Of a stretch of 64,000 nucleotides of DNA, positions 1 to 13,509 are shown one piece after another. Source of the stretch: Chionis minor (taxonomy: Eukaryota; Chordata; Aves; Charadriiformes; Chionididae); assembly GCA_013398295.1 (NCBI GenBank), contig VZSF01003226.1:248001-312000 (forward strand), read 5' to 3'. The stretch's first letter is position 1; every line of letters starts with the position of its first letter. The position numbers were made by a program, and so were the translations under genes. The notes beneath the pieces were generated by a model. The model did no database searches and was not told where the DNA came from. It was given only the letters and a program-made list of their open reading frames with translations.

Positions 1-697
1 GCCCGTTTAAAGATTCCTCTGTCTTTCTACAATGTTCAATATATTCACCATGCCGAGTAGTTATTTTACCTTGAGGAAGTTAATGGTTAAGCACTGAGCT
101 GGAAAACATCCTCTGTACAAAATGCAATCACAGTACTGATGGCCTGCTTTGTCTTAGTTGCCAAAGATATAAAGACCCTCCAGGTTCTACATCAATCACT
201 CTTTCTTTTCAATATCCTTATAAAAGCACTGGGGAAAATTATGAGACATCATCTAAAATACCAACAACATGGATCACTTTCTGTCACGATGGATAGTAAG
301 TCTCTTATTCTGTAAAAGTTACCTTCTGCCAGCTAGGTCCCAAGTTAGAATAAAACCTGGTCAGATGCATGGGTAATGCCACATGAAATTTATCTGCTGC
401 ATTATTTTTTCTACTCTCTTTAGCTAAAATTCCTTCCCCTGCCTACTACCAGGCTTTCTTTAGGAAACTGCGAGACTGTTGATGTTTAACGAGTTTCTTT
501 TAACTGTCATTGAAGTCTCTTTTAGATTTACCCTGAGTTGTGTCTGTCTCTTCCCAAAACTTGTCTGACTTGGCTTGTAGGCTTTCTTCAATTGTCCTCT
601 CCCATTATTTCTCCGCATAGCAAAAAGACCGAATGTGTCACCAACTCAGAAGGGTTGTGAACAGCAGTTGACTGATAAACAGATAAAATTTTAAATG
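1..697. other. Unique AT-rich DNA, no gene seen
   Basis: No reading frame of note, no RNA gene and no recognisable repeat. It ends where the CR1 tail-like sequence begins. Confidence 0.6.
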
Positions 698-2105
698 ATA
701 GAGTCACAGCATCACAGAATCACTGAGATTGGAAGGCACCTCTTGAGAGCATCTAGCCCAACCTTGCTGATCAAAGTAAGGTCAACAAGGCTGCTCAGGG
801 CTGTGTCCAGTCAAGTTTTGAATATCTCCAAGGATGGAGACTCTACAACCTCTGTGGGCAGCCAGTGTTTGATCACCCTGCCAGTAAAAAAGTTTTTTCT
901 TATGTTTAAACAGAGTTTTCTGTATTTCAATTTGTGCCTGAAGGGAAGAAAGCATGAAGTACCTCAGTCTTCTTCACTTTCTTTGTCACCACATCCCTGG
1001 CCCTGTTCAGTAGCGGGCCCACATTTTCCCTAGTTTTTCTTTTCTTGGTGATGTACTTGTAGAAACCCTTCTTGTTGTTCTTCACATCACTTGCCAAATT
1101 CAATTACGCATGGGCTTTGGCTTTCCTATCCCTGCATGCTTGGACGGTGTCTCTGTATTTCTCCTGGTCATCTGACCGTGCTTCCCCCTGCTGTACATTT
1201 CCATTTTATGTCTGAGTTGAGTCAGGAGCTTCTTGTTTATCTATGCAGGCCTCCTACTGCCTTTGCTTGATTTCATGCCCATCAGGATGGACCGCTCTTG
1301 AGCATGGAGAAGGTGATCCTTGAGAATCAACCAGCTCTCCTGGACCGCTCTCCTCTTCAGGGTCATATCACATAGGATTATTCCAAGCAGATCTCTGAAA
1401 AACGCCGAAGCGTGCTCTGCTGAAGTCTAGCATGGTAATCCTGGTTTTTGCCTTGTTCCCTCCCTTCAAGCTCCTGAACTCTACCATCATAGTGACTGCA
1501 GCCAATGTTGCTCCCAGCCTTCACATCCCCAGCCAGCCCTTCCTTGTTTGTAAGTACGACATGAGCAAAGCACCTCCCATCATTGGATTCTAAATCAGCT
1601 GTTGCCAATGCACACCAGCAGATATTGCTGTGGTTCAAGACCCCGTAAGGACCAGGACCAGTGAATGTGAGGCTTTTTGCCAGTTGTCTGAAGAAGACCT
1701 CAACCACTTCTTCCTGACCGGGCAGTCTGTAGCAGACACCCACAATATGACCCATGTTGGTTTGCCTCTTAATCCTGACCCACAGGCTCTCCGCTTGCTC
1801 GTCACCCATCCCACAGCAGAGCTCCGTGCATCTGTGCTGCTCTTCCACACGTAGCGTAATTCATCCCTTTTGCTACCCTTTCCAAAGAGCCTGTATCCAT
1901 CCATCGCAACACGCAAGTCGTGCGAAAAATCCCACCATGTCTATGTGACCCCGATGAGATCATAGCCCTGCAATTGCATCCACACCTCTAGTTCCTCCTA
2001 TTTGTTCCCCGTGCTGCAGGCACTCTAGGGAGGCACCCAGCCGTGCTTGTTTCCCAGAAAGAGTTTGAGAGCTTCCCCCATGGTGCTGTGGGGGACAGAA
2101 CAAGG
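698..2105 (-). mobile_element. CR1 LINE, internally deleted, minus strand
   Basis: Read on the minus strand this is a CR1 non-LTR retrotransposon relic. Its 3' end lies at about 700, with degenerate CACAGCATCACAGAATC tail octamers followed by the ATTGGAAGGCACCTC core. Positions 700-945 match the usual CR1 3' end (3' UTR and last part of ORF2). Positions about 960-2105 match a much more 5' part of ORF2: the linker after the endonuclease and the endonuclease domain itself. The reverse transcriptase stretch that should lie between them is missing, so the copy either lost roughly 1.5-2 kb around 945-965 or is two adjacent insertions in the same orientation. Stops and frameshifts make it non-functional. 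CR1 copies are normally simply 5'-truncated, so this structure is unusual. Confidence 0.9.
960..1990 (-). pseudogene. Relic of CR1 ORF2: endonuclease and linker
   Basis: The minus strand encodes fragments of the apurinic-type endonuclease domain of CR1 ORF2, which nicks target DNA before reverse transcription. Visible landmarks, in protein order, are a TETWWD-like remnant near 1927-1960, a YRLPGQEEVVEVFFRQL segment near 1680-1740, the NHSNICW segment near 1612-1640, LTNKEGLAGDVK near 1518-1553, and a linker toward 1000-1200. In intact CR1 the third landmark reads GDFNHPDICW. Here the catalytic Asp is replaced (GVLNH). The later S-D-H motif reads SHYD, so the Asp/His pair is disrupted as well. 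The longest uninterrupted piece is 156 codons (1378-1848). The assignment rests on my knowledge of the CR1 family and not on an alignment. Enzymatic function is excluded by the lost residues and frame breaks. Confidence 0.8.
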
Positions 2106-4680
2106 AGAAGAGAGGAATATTAAGAACATGTCATATCACGGCTCTTTTTTGCTGCCAGGGGACTCCACTTGCAACACTAAGTAAATAATGTTGTGACCTG
2201 GGACTTTTCCTGTATGCTTCACAAATCCTGCACGCAAGATGATAAAAATACTCTTTTATCTCTGAGTAGCAGAAAGCCTAAATTGCTACTCATGGATAAC
2301 AAACATGGTTACAGTGGTCTGGGACTTCATGATCTTTAGGCTGGTTCATCATAGATCAGGTTTCCTGGGGATAAAGCACTAGCTTGAAAAAGAGCTCACC
2401 ACTAGTTAAAAATGCAGAAGCCATTTTGGGGAGACAACTGGAGGCATCTGTTGTGCTGTTGAGTCCTGGCTGATTCCCCTTATAATACCAGCTTAATTCC
2501 AAAATACTTTTCCTCATGTTATACTGTATACCGATCACCAGCATGAGCCACAGCATATTTCATTAAAGGAGCAAAACTTCCCTCAGTATTTCCATGCTGT
2601 ACTATGACAATTCAATTGTCAAATGCAAGAGTTAAACTTTTGAAAACTCTGCATCCTAAAATCACTGTATCCTTTGCTTGCTGACCTGAAAGTAAGTATA
2701 TGCCTTTAGTCAAACAGTCCAAAAGTCGCACCTGCTAATATTACTTAGAAGATATTTTCCTTCTCTTAGCTAAAATCTTGCATACATATGTCAAAAGGCA
2801 ATGGGGATGGAGATAAGGAAATGTTCCAAAAACATCATAGGAAGGCATGGGAAGTCTAGTGCATAAGCAGGACCCTGCTGTCAAGGTAATTCTGGTTTGG
2901 GTGGCATTTCGGTTAGCAGCACCTGCTCTAGGTCTAGAGTGAGAGGCAGAGGGAGGAAGCCAGCAAGAAAACCCAATGCAGTAAATGCATATGGCAGATA
3001 AAAATCACTCCACTCACATCACATACTTCTCATCTGTACAAGTTTATGTTATTCTGCAGAAGTAGAAATAAGCTGACGTTTAGAACAGGCTTCTAGAATT
3101 CATTCTGAGTTTTAATTCCTGAATCTGCTGATACTTTCTTGTTCAGCGTAGCTATATTAATGCTTCAGGAGGATGCTATTTTTAGGTGAATTGATACTTA
3201 TCACTAATTTTGATATCTCTACATATATAATATGAAACGTTGCTTTTGAATGCTTGCCGTTCCAAACATTGAGAAAGTTGACATTTTAGAATTTTATTGG
3301 AAAAGGGATAAAATTTGTATATAGAAGTAGTTATAAGAGTGAGATAAAGCAACTCTTCCTTTTTTTCTTCTCTCCCTCCTCAGCAAGACATGAAGCTTAA
3401 GCAGTACTTAGCAACGCCATATCACCATAATAAATACATGTATTTTTTATGTATATAAACAGGGTATCATTGAGTGATGCACAATCAAAATGACTACTAA
3501 ATCATTGTTCCAATGTCTGAGCAATTATCTTTCTGAAAGGACACAGAAATGGAAACAAAATTCTGTAATCACTAGGAACTCATTCCTCAGCGTTTGCTTT
3601 CATTTTAATTTAAAAATGTGATAAATGATCCAGCACTCCTCATTTCACTTGAAGATGATTTCAGGTTATCTGAAAACAGCTGGGGTTTTTTTAAGACTAG
3701 AAGTTCTTAACAGTATTCAGACAGACTGGGTAAATCTCATCTCCTGCAACTTGAGCCTGCCAAACATTACCTGTCAACTTTAAACCAGTTCACCAAGGTT
3801 CTGGGTTTACTCAATGAATGAGGTAGGACCAAGTATCTTCTGCAGGTGCCTGTCCTGAGCACCTGTCTTAGTAGGGGATAAATTACCCTCTGGAGGTTCC
3901 TATCCCTGTTAACTATAAAGAATGTAAATGAGTAGTCTACAGAGACTTAGATTGCTAAAGACTTAAGTTATAGAGGGCAAAAGTTAAGAGAAGTGAATTT
4001 AGCTTGTAAATGCCATCCATGCTAAAGTCTTACTCTATTTTAAGGAGATAACACTGCAGAATATGTCCTGTTTTACTGCAGTGTAGCTTGAAGGGAAGAA
4101 GTCAGAAATGCCTGGGATAGTGGAAACCCAAGTAAATCGGTGCAGAGAGTAAAAATACAGGGGGTAAAAATATGGGAAAAAACCTGCTCATAGGAGGTGT
4201 CAATTGGCTGGTGAATCAGAAAATAAAGCAGATGTAGGCTTTCATCGAAAAATGTAGTAATAGCAGTTCCGTGAAGGAAGATGAACATACCTTTGAGTAA
4301 TGGTTGGCTGGAGAACCAGTGCGCAGACTGAGAGAAAACTCTAAATACAGATGTTTTAAAGAGACTAGCAAATAGTTGTGTAGTCTTCTGATTTCATTTT
4401 TCTTCCTGAATGTATTTGTTCAAACTGTGGGGAAGAAACCCAAACCCTTAATAAACCCAGCTGAGGACTGTTCCTTAAACAGTAATCACACATAATAAAC
4501 AAATGAGTAGCTATTTTAGCCTCCTTAGAAATGGTTAAACGTGTGGTAAAAAAAAGGAATTATTATGCTGGCACTGCAGTAGGTTTAGGATTAAAGTAAT
4601 CTGGTTTATTTCTGGAAACAATGCGGCCCCTCTCCTTATTGTGGCCATGTTGGAAAGAGAAGTGAGCTGTTGTGCAAACA
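2106..4680. other. Unique AT-rich DNA, no gene seen
   Basis: Short chance ORFs only (71 codons or fewer). No repeat family recognised. A 12-bp palindrome around 3435-3446 is unremarkable for AT-rich DNA. Confidence 0.5.
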
Positions 4681-4950
4681 GGCTACGAGGAGTCGCTGCC
4701 GTCCCCGGGGGAGGTTTGGCGCATCCTGGTGTCGAGCTCGGCTGGGTCGAGATAAAGAGAAGGGAGGCTTGAAAGGGAGCATTATGTGGTTAATCTCATG
4801 CTGGCCTTAAAACTAACATCTCTGACAGAAAGGGTCGCAACAAAGGAGCGATGCAGAGAGAAGGGTGAGGAGCGTGAAATGAGTGAGGTGTCGCCCCTGG
4901 ATGAGCAATTTGAGCTGACACATGCAGTTTTTGGGAGTGGACGGTATCTG
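4681..4950. other. GC-rich patch with clustered CpG
   Basis: About 13 CpG dinucleotides in 270 bp by hand count, eight of them in the first 70 bp, inside DNA that is otherwise AT-rich and CpG-poor. Short ORFs overlap on both strands (72 codons plus, 94 codons minus) and neither resembles a known protein. It could be a small regulatory element or an old exon. Nothing in the sequence decides between these. Confidence 0.35.
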
Positions 4951-7900
4951 CCTTTCTGCATACTGTGCAGCAGGGGTATGTTTTTGGCTAGGAGCAGAGT
5001 ATAGCTCCTGGTATGAGTAACGGGAAATGTCTCCCGCATTCCTTGCTCATCTCCCTGGTAGCTCATAGCTTTGCACCACTGTAAATTCTGTAAGCGCCGT
5101 TTCTTTACTACTTTTTTTTCTCAGTATTTCATCTCCAGCAGGATAATTGGATTTTTCTTCGTGGCATCATTATCATCAATGACAGATGAATCTGAGGAAG
5201 CTGAAATTTCGTTTCAGTTTGGATGAGCATCCTAATATTTAGACGACTCTTTGAATCGTACATGAACTGGAAATCTCTGAACCTGAGCTGAAAATGTGAC
5301 AAGTATAGTGTTTTTCATGAGTTTTCAGATGCTTTTCCTTTGAGTTACACTAGGATATTCAGGGAAAACAATGCCCCTGTAGTATTCTGGCATTTCAAGT
5401 GGGGGAAAAAGGAAAGGCTCTCTTTGTAGATCACAGTTTAACTTAAAGCTCAGTCTAGTTTGAATAAGAATAAAGTCTATCTTACTATATGCAGAATTAT
5501 AAAATTAGCAGGACCGTAGTGTATTTTTCTAACTGAAAAAAAATGTGAGATTTTATATCATAATAAGAAAAAAGGGTATAGTTTTCTAAAAGTAGCTTGA
5601 TGGGTGAAAATCATCTTGTCTAATTACAGACTTCTAGAAGTTAGATATCTAAGTCTACTCTGCCTTTATAGTTAATAGAATGATCTTCAGAAGGCCATTT
5701 GCTGACCTGTCTTAGATGCCTATCTTAGGATGAGATGAATGGCGCTCTGGAGATCTCTGTTTCTATCTATTGAAAGGAACTGAAGGTAACAACATTTTCA
5801 AAACACTGAAGCTGTGAAATAGAATTTCAAAAAACTTTTAATCAGACTGTGTGGAAGACAAGTAGAGTGATTCCTGGTGTTCGCAGAGATCAAGGACAGG
5901 AGCTCTGGAAAGCAGTACTCCACTTTTATTTTTTGTATTGTTTATTTCTTTTATGAGTTTGTTATTGGTAAGACTGAAGAGAATGCAGGTAGCAATTTGT
6001 TCCACATCAGCTTCAAAATAGCTTAGAAAAAATGATTTGTATTCCAATCCAAACCTTCATTACTTTTTTTATTTTATCACATTACTCCTGGACCTTCTAG
6101 TAACAGTCTGTGAATTCAGTGGTGATATCCAGATGATGAAGTGCAGATAGATCATGGTGATAGATACTTTTTTTCTTTTTTTATACCTTTAACCATTTCA
6201 GAATCACTTTGCTGACTGCTTGACCTCCATCATATTTTTTGTCTTGAACAGTTATACAGCTTTGAAGAGCTGCTTTTTTAAATATTTTTTTTCCCAACAG
6301 TATTGTCTGTCCACAAAGCTCTCCTCTCTTCTCCCTAATGTATGCTGACCTGGAGCTCTGAATGGGCAATATATATATATGCCTAAACCGGTGACAGCTT
6401 TATTATATTATCCAACATCCAGTAAGGCCACAAAATTGGATCTGGGAACTGCCAAACTCAAATTTTTCAATTGGATACACAGTGCTGGTTTTAATGCAGT
6501 TGGTGAGACCATAACCATTGTACAGTTACTAAAAGACTGCTTTAGGTAATTTAGAGATATCAGAGCGTTTACCTTTCACTGCGTTTACTTTCCATGCTGT
6601 AACTGTAAGGCTGGTCATACACTATTCAGTTAGCCAATTTAGCAGCCAAGAGATAAAAAATACTTCATCTCTTTGACTGTGAAGGCCAAGTAGTTATTTA
6701 CATCACTACAAACTATGCGTGCTGTTCTACCATTTGGTTTGTAATGCTTTAAGTCCAGTCTGCAGAGGGTAGGAACTTTAGTACGCTCAAAGGATCGTTA
6801 ACCTAACCTATTCTAAAAAAAAATCTCTGAAACAAACTAAGGGTCATAACTGTAAGAGGTAGTCAGTACTGAAACAGTTGAGTGGAATGGTAGACAAGTT
6901 TTTTATGAAAGTTTAGGATAATCCACAAAAGTCACTATGTGACTCTGCTCTTCAAGTAATGAGACTATCTATTTTCCTCGTTAAACTCTAACCGCGTCCT
7001 CTCATTGCTGGGCTACTCGAGCCAGCCTGAAAGCTGAAGAGCACCCCGTCACACTGGGCAAGCAGAGGATGAAAGCCGTGCATGAGGCAGAACTCCCACC
7101 CACCAGCCCCGTCCACAAAACCAGACCATCGCGCTCACTGGGGGCTACAGAGGGAACATCGGCTGGCAGATGAGGGAGTAAACCTGGGTGGCATCTGTCC
7201 AGGAAAAAGGAGTTGTCACACTATATCTTCCAAGGGCTTGAAGGGATTTTTAATGACCACATGTAGCCAGGACTTCAGTTTTACATCGTGTCCAAAAGCT
7301 GACACGATATTCCTAGCTTAGTTCTGGGGCTTTACAAGCTGTCGTGGTCTTGGCTCAGAAGGGAAGAGTGGCACGTCTTTAATCACTGATGAACTTTGCG
7401 GCACCTGGGAGCTGCTGGAAGCTTGCCATCTGCCTGCCAATAAGACCTGGCTCAACTAGTTTTGTGAGCTCTGACGAGATCTCAGCCTGGTGCAGTGTCG
7501 CTGCGGACACGTACCACAGCGTGCATGGATGTCTGATCATATGAATTTTATTTTGAAGAGTGGCCAGAATGCTTGGACAAGTCATCCTTTGTTGCTTTAA
7601 GTATGTGAAAGTGTCCCTGTGCTGACCTCATGTATTTTTTCTAAGGTCCGTTGTTCTGCTGTTAAAATTCATGTTATATGTTTTTCTTCTTTTTTCTTAT
7701 AAAGATGTGAAGTTCATATAATGAGAAATTAGCTCTTTTTCTTTAACCTTTTTTAACCCAATCTGCCCAGTGTTATGATTAGACCATGCCACATAAGTAA
7801 ATAAACTTCTTTAAATTACTCATTTAAACAATACAACCAATGAGAAACACAACTAGAGTTCTCCTTGGAAAAAGAGAAAAAAAAAAACCAAAAAAGCAAT

Positions 7901-10169
7901 AACCCAAAGATATTAAGTCTGTGTTGCTATGTAAGAGACATCAAAGTGAAAACATGGTTTTTACTGGACTTCCAAAAACTTCCAAATGATAGTTCCAAAA
8001 AATTCTCTCTTTACCACAAAACCTATGATAACGGCATGTCCAGCTGTATAGAAAGTTTCTTTTTCAAGGCCTGCAAATAACTGCTCTCCTGAGCTGTGTT
8101 GGTGAATTTGAGCAGAACAGGGGCTTTAGATCAGAAACCCAGGAGGTGACAACAGAAAGGACATAGACCTTCTGGATAGGATGCATTCAAAGAACATTAT
8201 CAAGCTGAAAAAAGAATGCAAAGAAGAGAGCTCTTTAGCCATAGAGCTTATAAATCACAATGTCTCCAGCCATAAATATTTTTAACAACCTGCATCTCAT
8301 CTCTTCCCAAACACCTATTAGCTATTAGCATCAAAGACTTCCTTAATAGAAAAAGAAAAAATGAGGTTTAGAGAAGTACAACTCTTCACACATTCAGTCT
8401 CTAAAAGATGTCTGAGTAGTGATGCTAGCTCTAGGTCAAGGCAAAACAGAGAATTGCCAAAGGCAGCAAAGGACATGTGGACTAGTAGGTACTGTGAGGG
8501 GGCAGAAGAAGAGCAAGGTTCAATATCACAAATTGGCTGTCCCATACTTCCCATCTTTGATGGCAGCAGAAGCTGCAGTGCCATTTCATGAGGTGTCTCC
8601 TTCATGCTCACTGTCACTTTTGTCTGCCAACATGTTTGGTGACACTGACTCCCTTGGGACATCCAATTGCATTGATAACTTAAAAGCCTTGAGGCAGCCC
8701 TGGGGAGAGTAGTTCCATACCATTAGCCGTCATGGGGTATGTAGGCAAATTGAGTATTCCCACAACTGAGCAGTAACCTCACTGCTCTATTCGTAGTGGT
8801 GATTACATTGGAAAAACAGAAGAACAAGGATGAAAAAGAGATTAATAAGCCACAAAGGTAGTGAGGGGGCAACTGTCTAAATTTCTGGCAAGTGGCTGTT
8901 GAAATGTAGAAGGAGCAAAAGATCAGATGAGCTTTTCAAAAGGACCAGGGGTTTAAGGATCCTGCCTTAAGCTCCATTTCTTATTTAAATGTAACTTAAA
9001 CTGGCTGCCTTAAAATACAGAAAACTAAGCCCTATGCTCACTTACTTTTGAAATATTTGACTGCTACCAGCGAGTCTGGTGAGGGGGAGCAGTTGTACAT
9101 GTATAGCATATAAGCATTTTTATTTATTGCTTTGGCTTAACAGGAAAATAAGGTACTAAGTTAACCACTTACATCAGTCTGTAAGCATATCCACCACATA
9201 CAAATACTGTTTGAAGACGGAAGCTCCTCTATTGCACATTCTGCTTAAGGTGTATGGGCAGTGAGGAGTTAAAATCCCATGTCCTCTACATTGCCCTTCA
9301 AATTATTGTTTGAATTAACTGCTGTCATTGACTTCTGGTCAAAAACCTAAGCCAGAAGTGATAGTTTGGGAAAAAAACCTGAATGCTCCCTGCAGAGTTT
9401 TTTGGGTAGGCTGGTAGGAACTGAGGTTCTTGATGGCATGCTTCTGGTTTTACATAACATTTACCTGCTTCTCTAAATAACATTTTTATTTCAGGAATGT
9501 CCAGATCAATTGGGCTAGGACAGTAAAAATGCATCAACGGAGCCCCAAATAGACATAACACAGCAGGAGTAATACATTTTTATACTTTCTAATCAAACAT
9601 TGTGAGTGTCTAGGGGAAGAGGTTTTATCTTCTGCTAAATGCATGACTTAGGACCAGGAGTTCTGTAGTTTTCTTCCATCTTTGTCACTGACTTAAGTGA
9701 AAAAGTTGGTATTGGTTGTCTATGTAGTTACAGTGGCCGCCTGCATTTATAAAAGCCCCTACAGATATGACCCTTTATAATTCTAGCTACTACCAACCCC
9801 AATCAGCACTGAAGATGCCTGGAAAAATGAGTACTGCCTGTGTTAGTGGTGTCTGCAGCGGGGCTTTGAAAGGCTTTGGTTGAAGACTTTCATATCTCAG
9901 CCATGTTCCACCTGCCCGGAAAAAAAATCTTCACAACCTGCAGCGAGTGAGTGAGCTTCTATCTGTCCTCTTCTTCTCCTTCCTGGGGAAACTGGTGCTG
10001 GACTTCGCAGTTCTCAAAATTTTTGGGTTAAACCTGTTCAAGCGCTTCATGAACAAACATGTTGTTTTACTTTTTCTCCTAAGAGAAGAAATTCAGATCC
10101 ATCTAATATGCAAGATTGCGGGGAGAGGAAAAAAAGGAGACAAATCCTACTTTAGCCATGCAGGATGAG
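4951..10169. other. Unique DNA, no gene seen
   Basis: The longest ORF is 114 codons (minus, 8318-8662) and is shadowed by two plus-strand ORFs over the same bases, which is typical of chance. There are A-rich low-complexity spots (7869-7896) and a short (AT)n run near 6370. No family match recognised. Confidence 0.5.
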
Positions 10170-10275
10170 TTATCTCACTTTACAGGCAGGAAATCTAATG
10201 GAACAACTTGCCTGAGGATCAGCAGTGAGTTTGTGGCAACACGGTATCTCCTGAATGACTGAGTTGCAAGATTAT
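10170..10275 (-). mobile_element. MIR-like SINE remnant, minus strand
   Basis: The plus strand reads as the reverse complement of a MIR/core-SINE: a CACTTTACAGGCAGGAAA block, then ACTTGCCTGAGGATCAGCAGTGAGTTTGTGGCA (given here by its sub-blocks ACTTGCC, CAGCAGTGAG and TGTGGCA), then ATCTCCTGA. The order and spacing match the MIR blocks for 'cattttacagatgaggaaa', 'acttgcccaaggtcacacag' and 'gtggcagagc'. It is highly diverged, as expected for an amniote-age SINE. Identified by eye only. Confidence 0.6.
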
Positions 10276-13099
10276 CCTTCACCAATGCTGGCTGTCATTT
10301 TAACATATAGAGGCATCTTACTTTTTAAGATACACAGATGATTCATGCTAATAGGAAAAGGAATTAACTTCAGCATGGAAAAATACTTTCCTTCCAAATG
10401 GTTGAAAGCATGTTTACAATGAGTAAATTGTCTTTGTGTATGGAAAGACTGTTTTCCTGTCATTAACTTCTTTGTGTGAATTAAAATCATCCTGTGTTTT
10501 GGCAATGTTTTCTGTATCTTATCTCTATTATAGCAGGTCAATAAAAATAAATTCTGGTAACTGTTTCCAATAACGAACTAAAATTCTGTTGAGATTTATC
10601 CAATAAGGTAGGGTCAAATCCGTGGAGAAGCTGAGCAGCTGGGACTCCTATGGCTCCATTGCTTAGCATCATCTTACTTTGGAGCCCCGAATTTTACATA
10701 GTAAATGATCTAATCACCTACCGGGGTTTAGAACTATCACAAGTTAATAACAGCACTGCAGCCATAGCTGCAAAATATTACACAATAAAACAAAATAAAT
10801 GGAAATAATCTCTCATGAGTGCCAATAATTTAGATTTACAGGGTAATCCATAGGTATTGCAACTCCTAACAGATTGCCAAAATACTGTTTGGAGACTTCT
10901 ATTTCAAATCTAGTACATTTTATTATCGTTTCGAAGGCTAGGAAATTGAGGAATAAATTAAAGAGCTAAAATGGGGAAAACAAACATTTACAGATTGGAT
11001 TTAAACGTACGGAAGTGTGAAGCAAAACTCCTTCTTTTGGAAGGATTTCATAAATGTTTAATGCGCTGTGTTGCAATCCGGAGCTGGCTCCCCGCTGTCC
11101 CCTCACCCAGGCGCAGCAGGTACCCGGAGGCAGGCGTTGGGGCAGCCATTTAGCGGCGGCTCACGGGTGGCATTTCTCCTCAGCTGGTCTAGAGGCACTT
11201 CACGAACTCGTCATTCTGATTGTCACCATGGAAGACAAGGGACGGGCGTCTTGTTTAGGGTTACCAAGGAAATCAAGGTGGGGATCTGTGTGGTGAACAA
11301 GATACTACGCCGTGTTCCCCCGATTTCTACAGGTGAGAGGAAGCTGGGCATTTTGAATATCGGTTCATTTTGCTCAGTGGCTGCTTGGTGGCAAAAATGA
11401 GACCCCATGGGCAGGCCCACCAACGAAATGTTCTCTGGGGTGCTTAGGGATTTTTCCCCACCACTGCTAGCATAGAGGAATAAAGCTGTCTACTGTCAGG
11501 AGGAACTCGTCTGGACAGCCTGGTTTTGTCCAGTAATGAGTTTTACATGAGTGAGGTCTGCAGGGAAGAAGCAGAGGCTCATCGTTCTCCAGATGTCTGC
11601 CTGATGTGCTGGGTGAGCCTTTCCAGGGTCCAGCACATCTCCACACAGAGAGCAAAGCCCAGGCTGGCCGGCTCGCCTTGCATACATGAACTTTAGTCTG
11701 TGCGAAGCTGAATTCGCCTTGAAAGATGGTGTAGAAGTGACCCCCATGAGCTTCCTAGCTACACAGTCCTCTCACACACCACCCTTATTTCCAATGAATT
11801 GCAATTGGTTTTGTCCTACTGTGCTATCATTCTTTAGAGACTGTATGTTGGCTATAATCCTCCCCCAGCAAATCCTTCTTCTTGGTTATCCATCTTCTCC
11901 CTCTCTACAAATGCCGTGGTCTCCCTCTCTAAACTGAATTTTTTTTCTAAGGAAGCCTGGCTGAGGCATCCTGTTCTTCAAAAAGTAGATATAGCTTCAG
12001 CATTGCAATACAAATATTAACAGGCCTATTGTAATATTTATTTACTCCATATATTTTAGTTATGTTTTTCTAAATGTACTGATGCACAGCCTGCAGTATA
12101 GATTTATTAAAGATAATTATACTGACAAAGTACAAGTATTTATGAATATCTTAGACAATAAAACATAAGTGCATGCTGCATTCTACACTAAAACAACTGT
12201 GACAGCATTTTGTTCACTGGTGTCATCTGTATAACAGATAGTGACAAAGACCATGGGCTAAGTGTGAGTGGTTAGCAGAATCTCAGGCAGCTGGATAAGT
12301 GTGAGGTCAAAAAAAGACTACTTAATTTTTAGAAAATTACAAGGTTAAAAAAAATTGCCAGTGGTACTGTTAAAAACCACAAGATTCTTCAATGAATTAG
12401 TCAGCATTCAAAAAAATCTGGGTTTACATACATGTATATCATCTCACTCCTGCTTTTGCATGTACACAGTAGTTAGTGTTGCTGTACCTGGATAACTAGT
12501 TTTGTCTAGATGTAAAATATGTACAAAATTTTGATACGATGCTCAAAGAAGTCTTGACTTATTGGAAAGCTGGAAAAATGTGTTAGCACAGAAACCAATA
12601 CAATAGACAGTGAAATCTCTAATGCCAACAACAGGAAATAGGATGAAAGTATAATAAATTTTAATAAACATGAATTATACAATCTTGAGATTTTTTTTGA
12701 CTATTTTACTGAGTAGAGTTTGTTAGTAAATTCTTTTCTGTGAGGGAATGAGATTAATAATAAAACTCATGCAGATGAGTTAATTATTCTTCTCATAATG
12801 CTAACGGCCAGACCTAGTGGTGCTTTGGAGACGGCAAAATCTTATTGTAAATAATCAAGCACAATGCTCCTAGAGTGCTGTACTAATATTATATTGTTTT
12901 CAGTATAGAAAGTTACTGTAGTATGTCAGGTGTTCATGTTTTTCAGCGATAGATGATTTTTCACTGATTCACAGAAGCATAGCAATTTCAACAAACACTT
13001 CACAAACAATAGTTCAAAAGGCATCAAGAAGTAAGTTTCATCTCAGTTCAGAAATATTGTCCAGACCTACCTGAATGCTGTAACACATAACGTCTATTG
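10276..13099. other. Unique DNA, no gene seen
   Basis: Between 11040 and 11330 GC content rises and several ORFs up to 110 codons overlap on both strands, without a recognisable product. 11940-13090 is strongly AT-rich with many TAAT/ATTA words. No repeat identified. Confidence 0.45.
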
Positions 13100-13127
13100 C
13101 TTAAAGGTACTCTAAAGTACCTTTAAG
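13100..13127. repeat. Perfect 11-bp inverted repeat with 6-nt loop
   Basis: Left arm CTTAAAGGTAC (13100-13110), spacer TCTAAA, right arm GTACCTTTAAG (13117-13127). The arms are exact reverse complements. It could form a small hairpin or be a dyad binding site. No terminator or miRNA precursor context was seen (the stem is too short for a miRNA). Confidence 0.85.
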
Positions 13128-13509
13128 AGTACATAAAGAACTCTAACTTTTTCTGTGGTGCTTGAGTCAGATACAGGGATTGCACACTAGGCAAGACAGA
13201 ATAGCTCTGTGTTTCATCAAAAGAAGACCAGAATACGTTAACAAACATTAACCTTCCTGCATCTTTCCAGCTAGAGGCACTATGTTAATGCGAATGCCAG
13301 AGACTGCTGGCCATTAAAATAATCGGACTTGTGCTGCTTTTCATTTACAAAGGGTCTGGTTCAGTGCCCTTGGACTGGCCTGGTTTTTTTTTTCTTGTGG
13401 GTTGCAGTGCGTGTTATGCTATGTATGAGATATTATTACAGGCTTAACCAAGAGAGCAAAAAAATATGACCATGGAAATCAATTTGGGCCCAGAGTTGAA
13501 CTCACCCCA

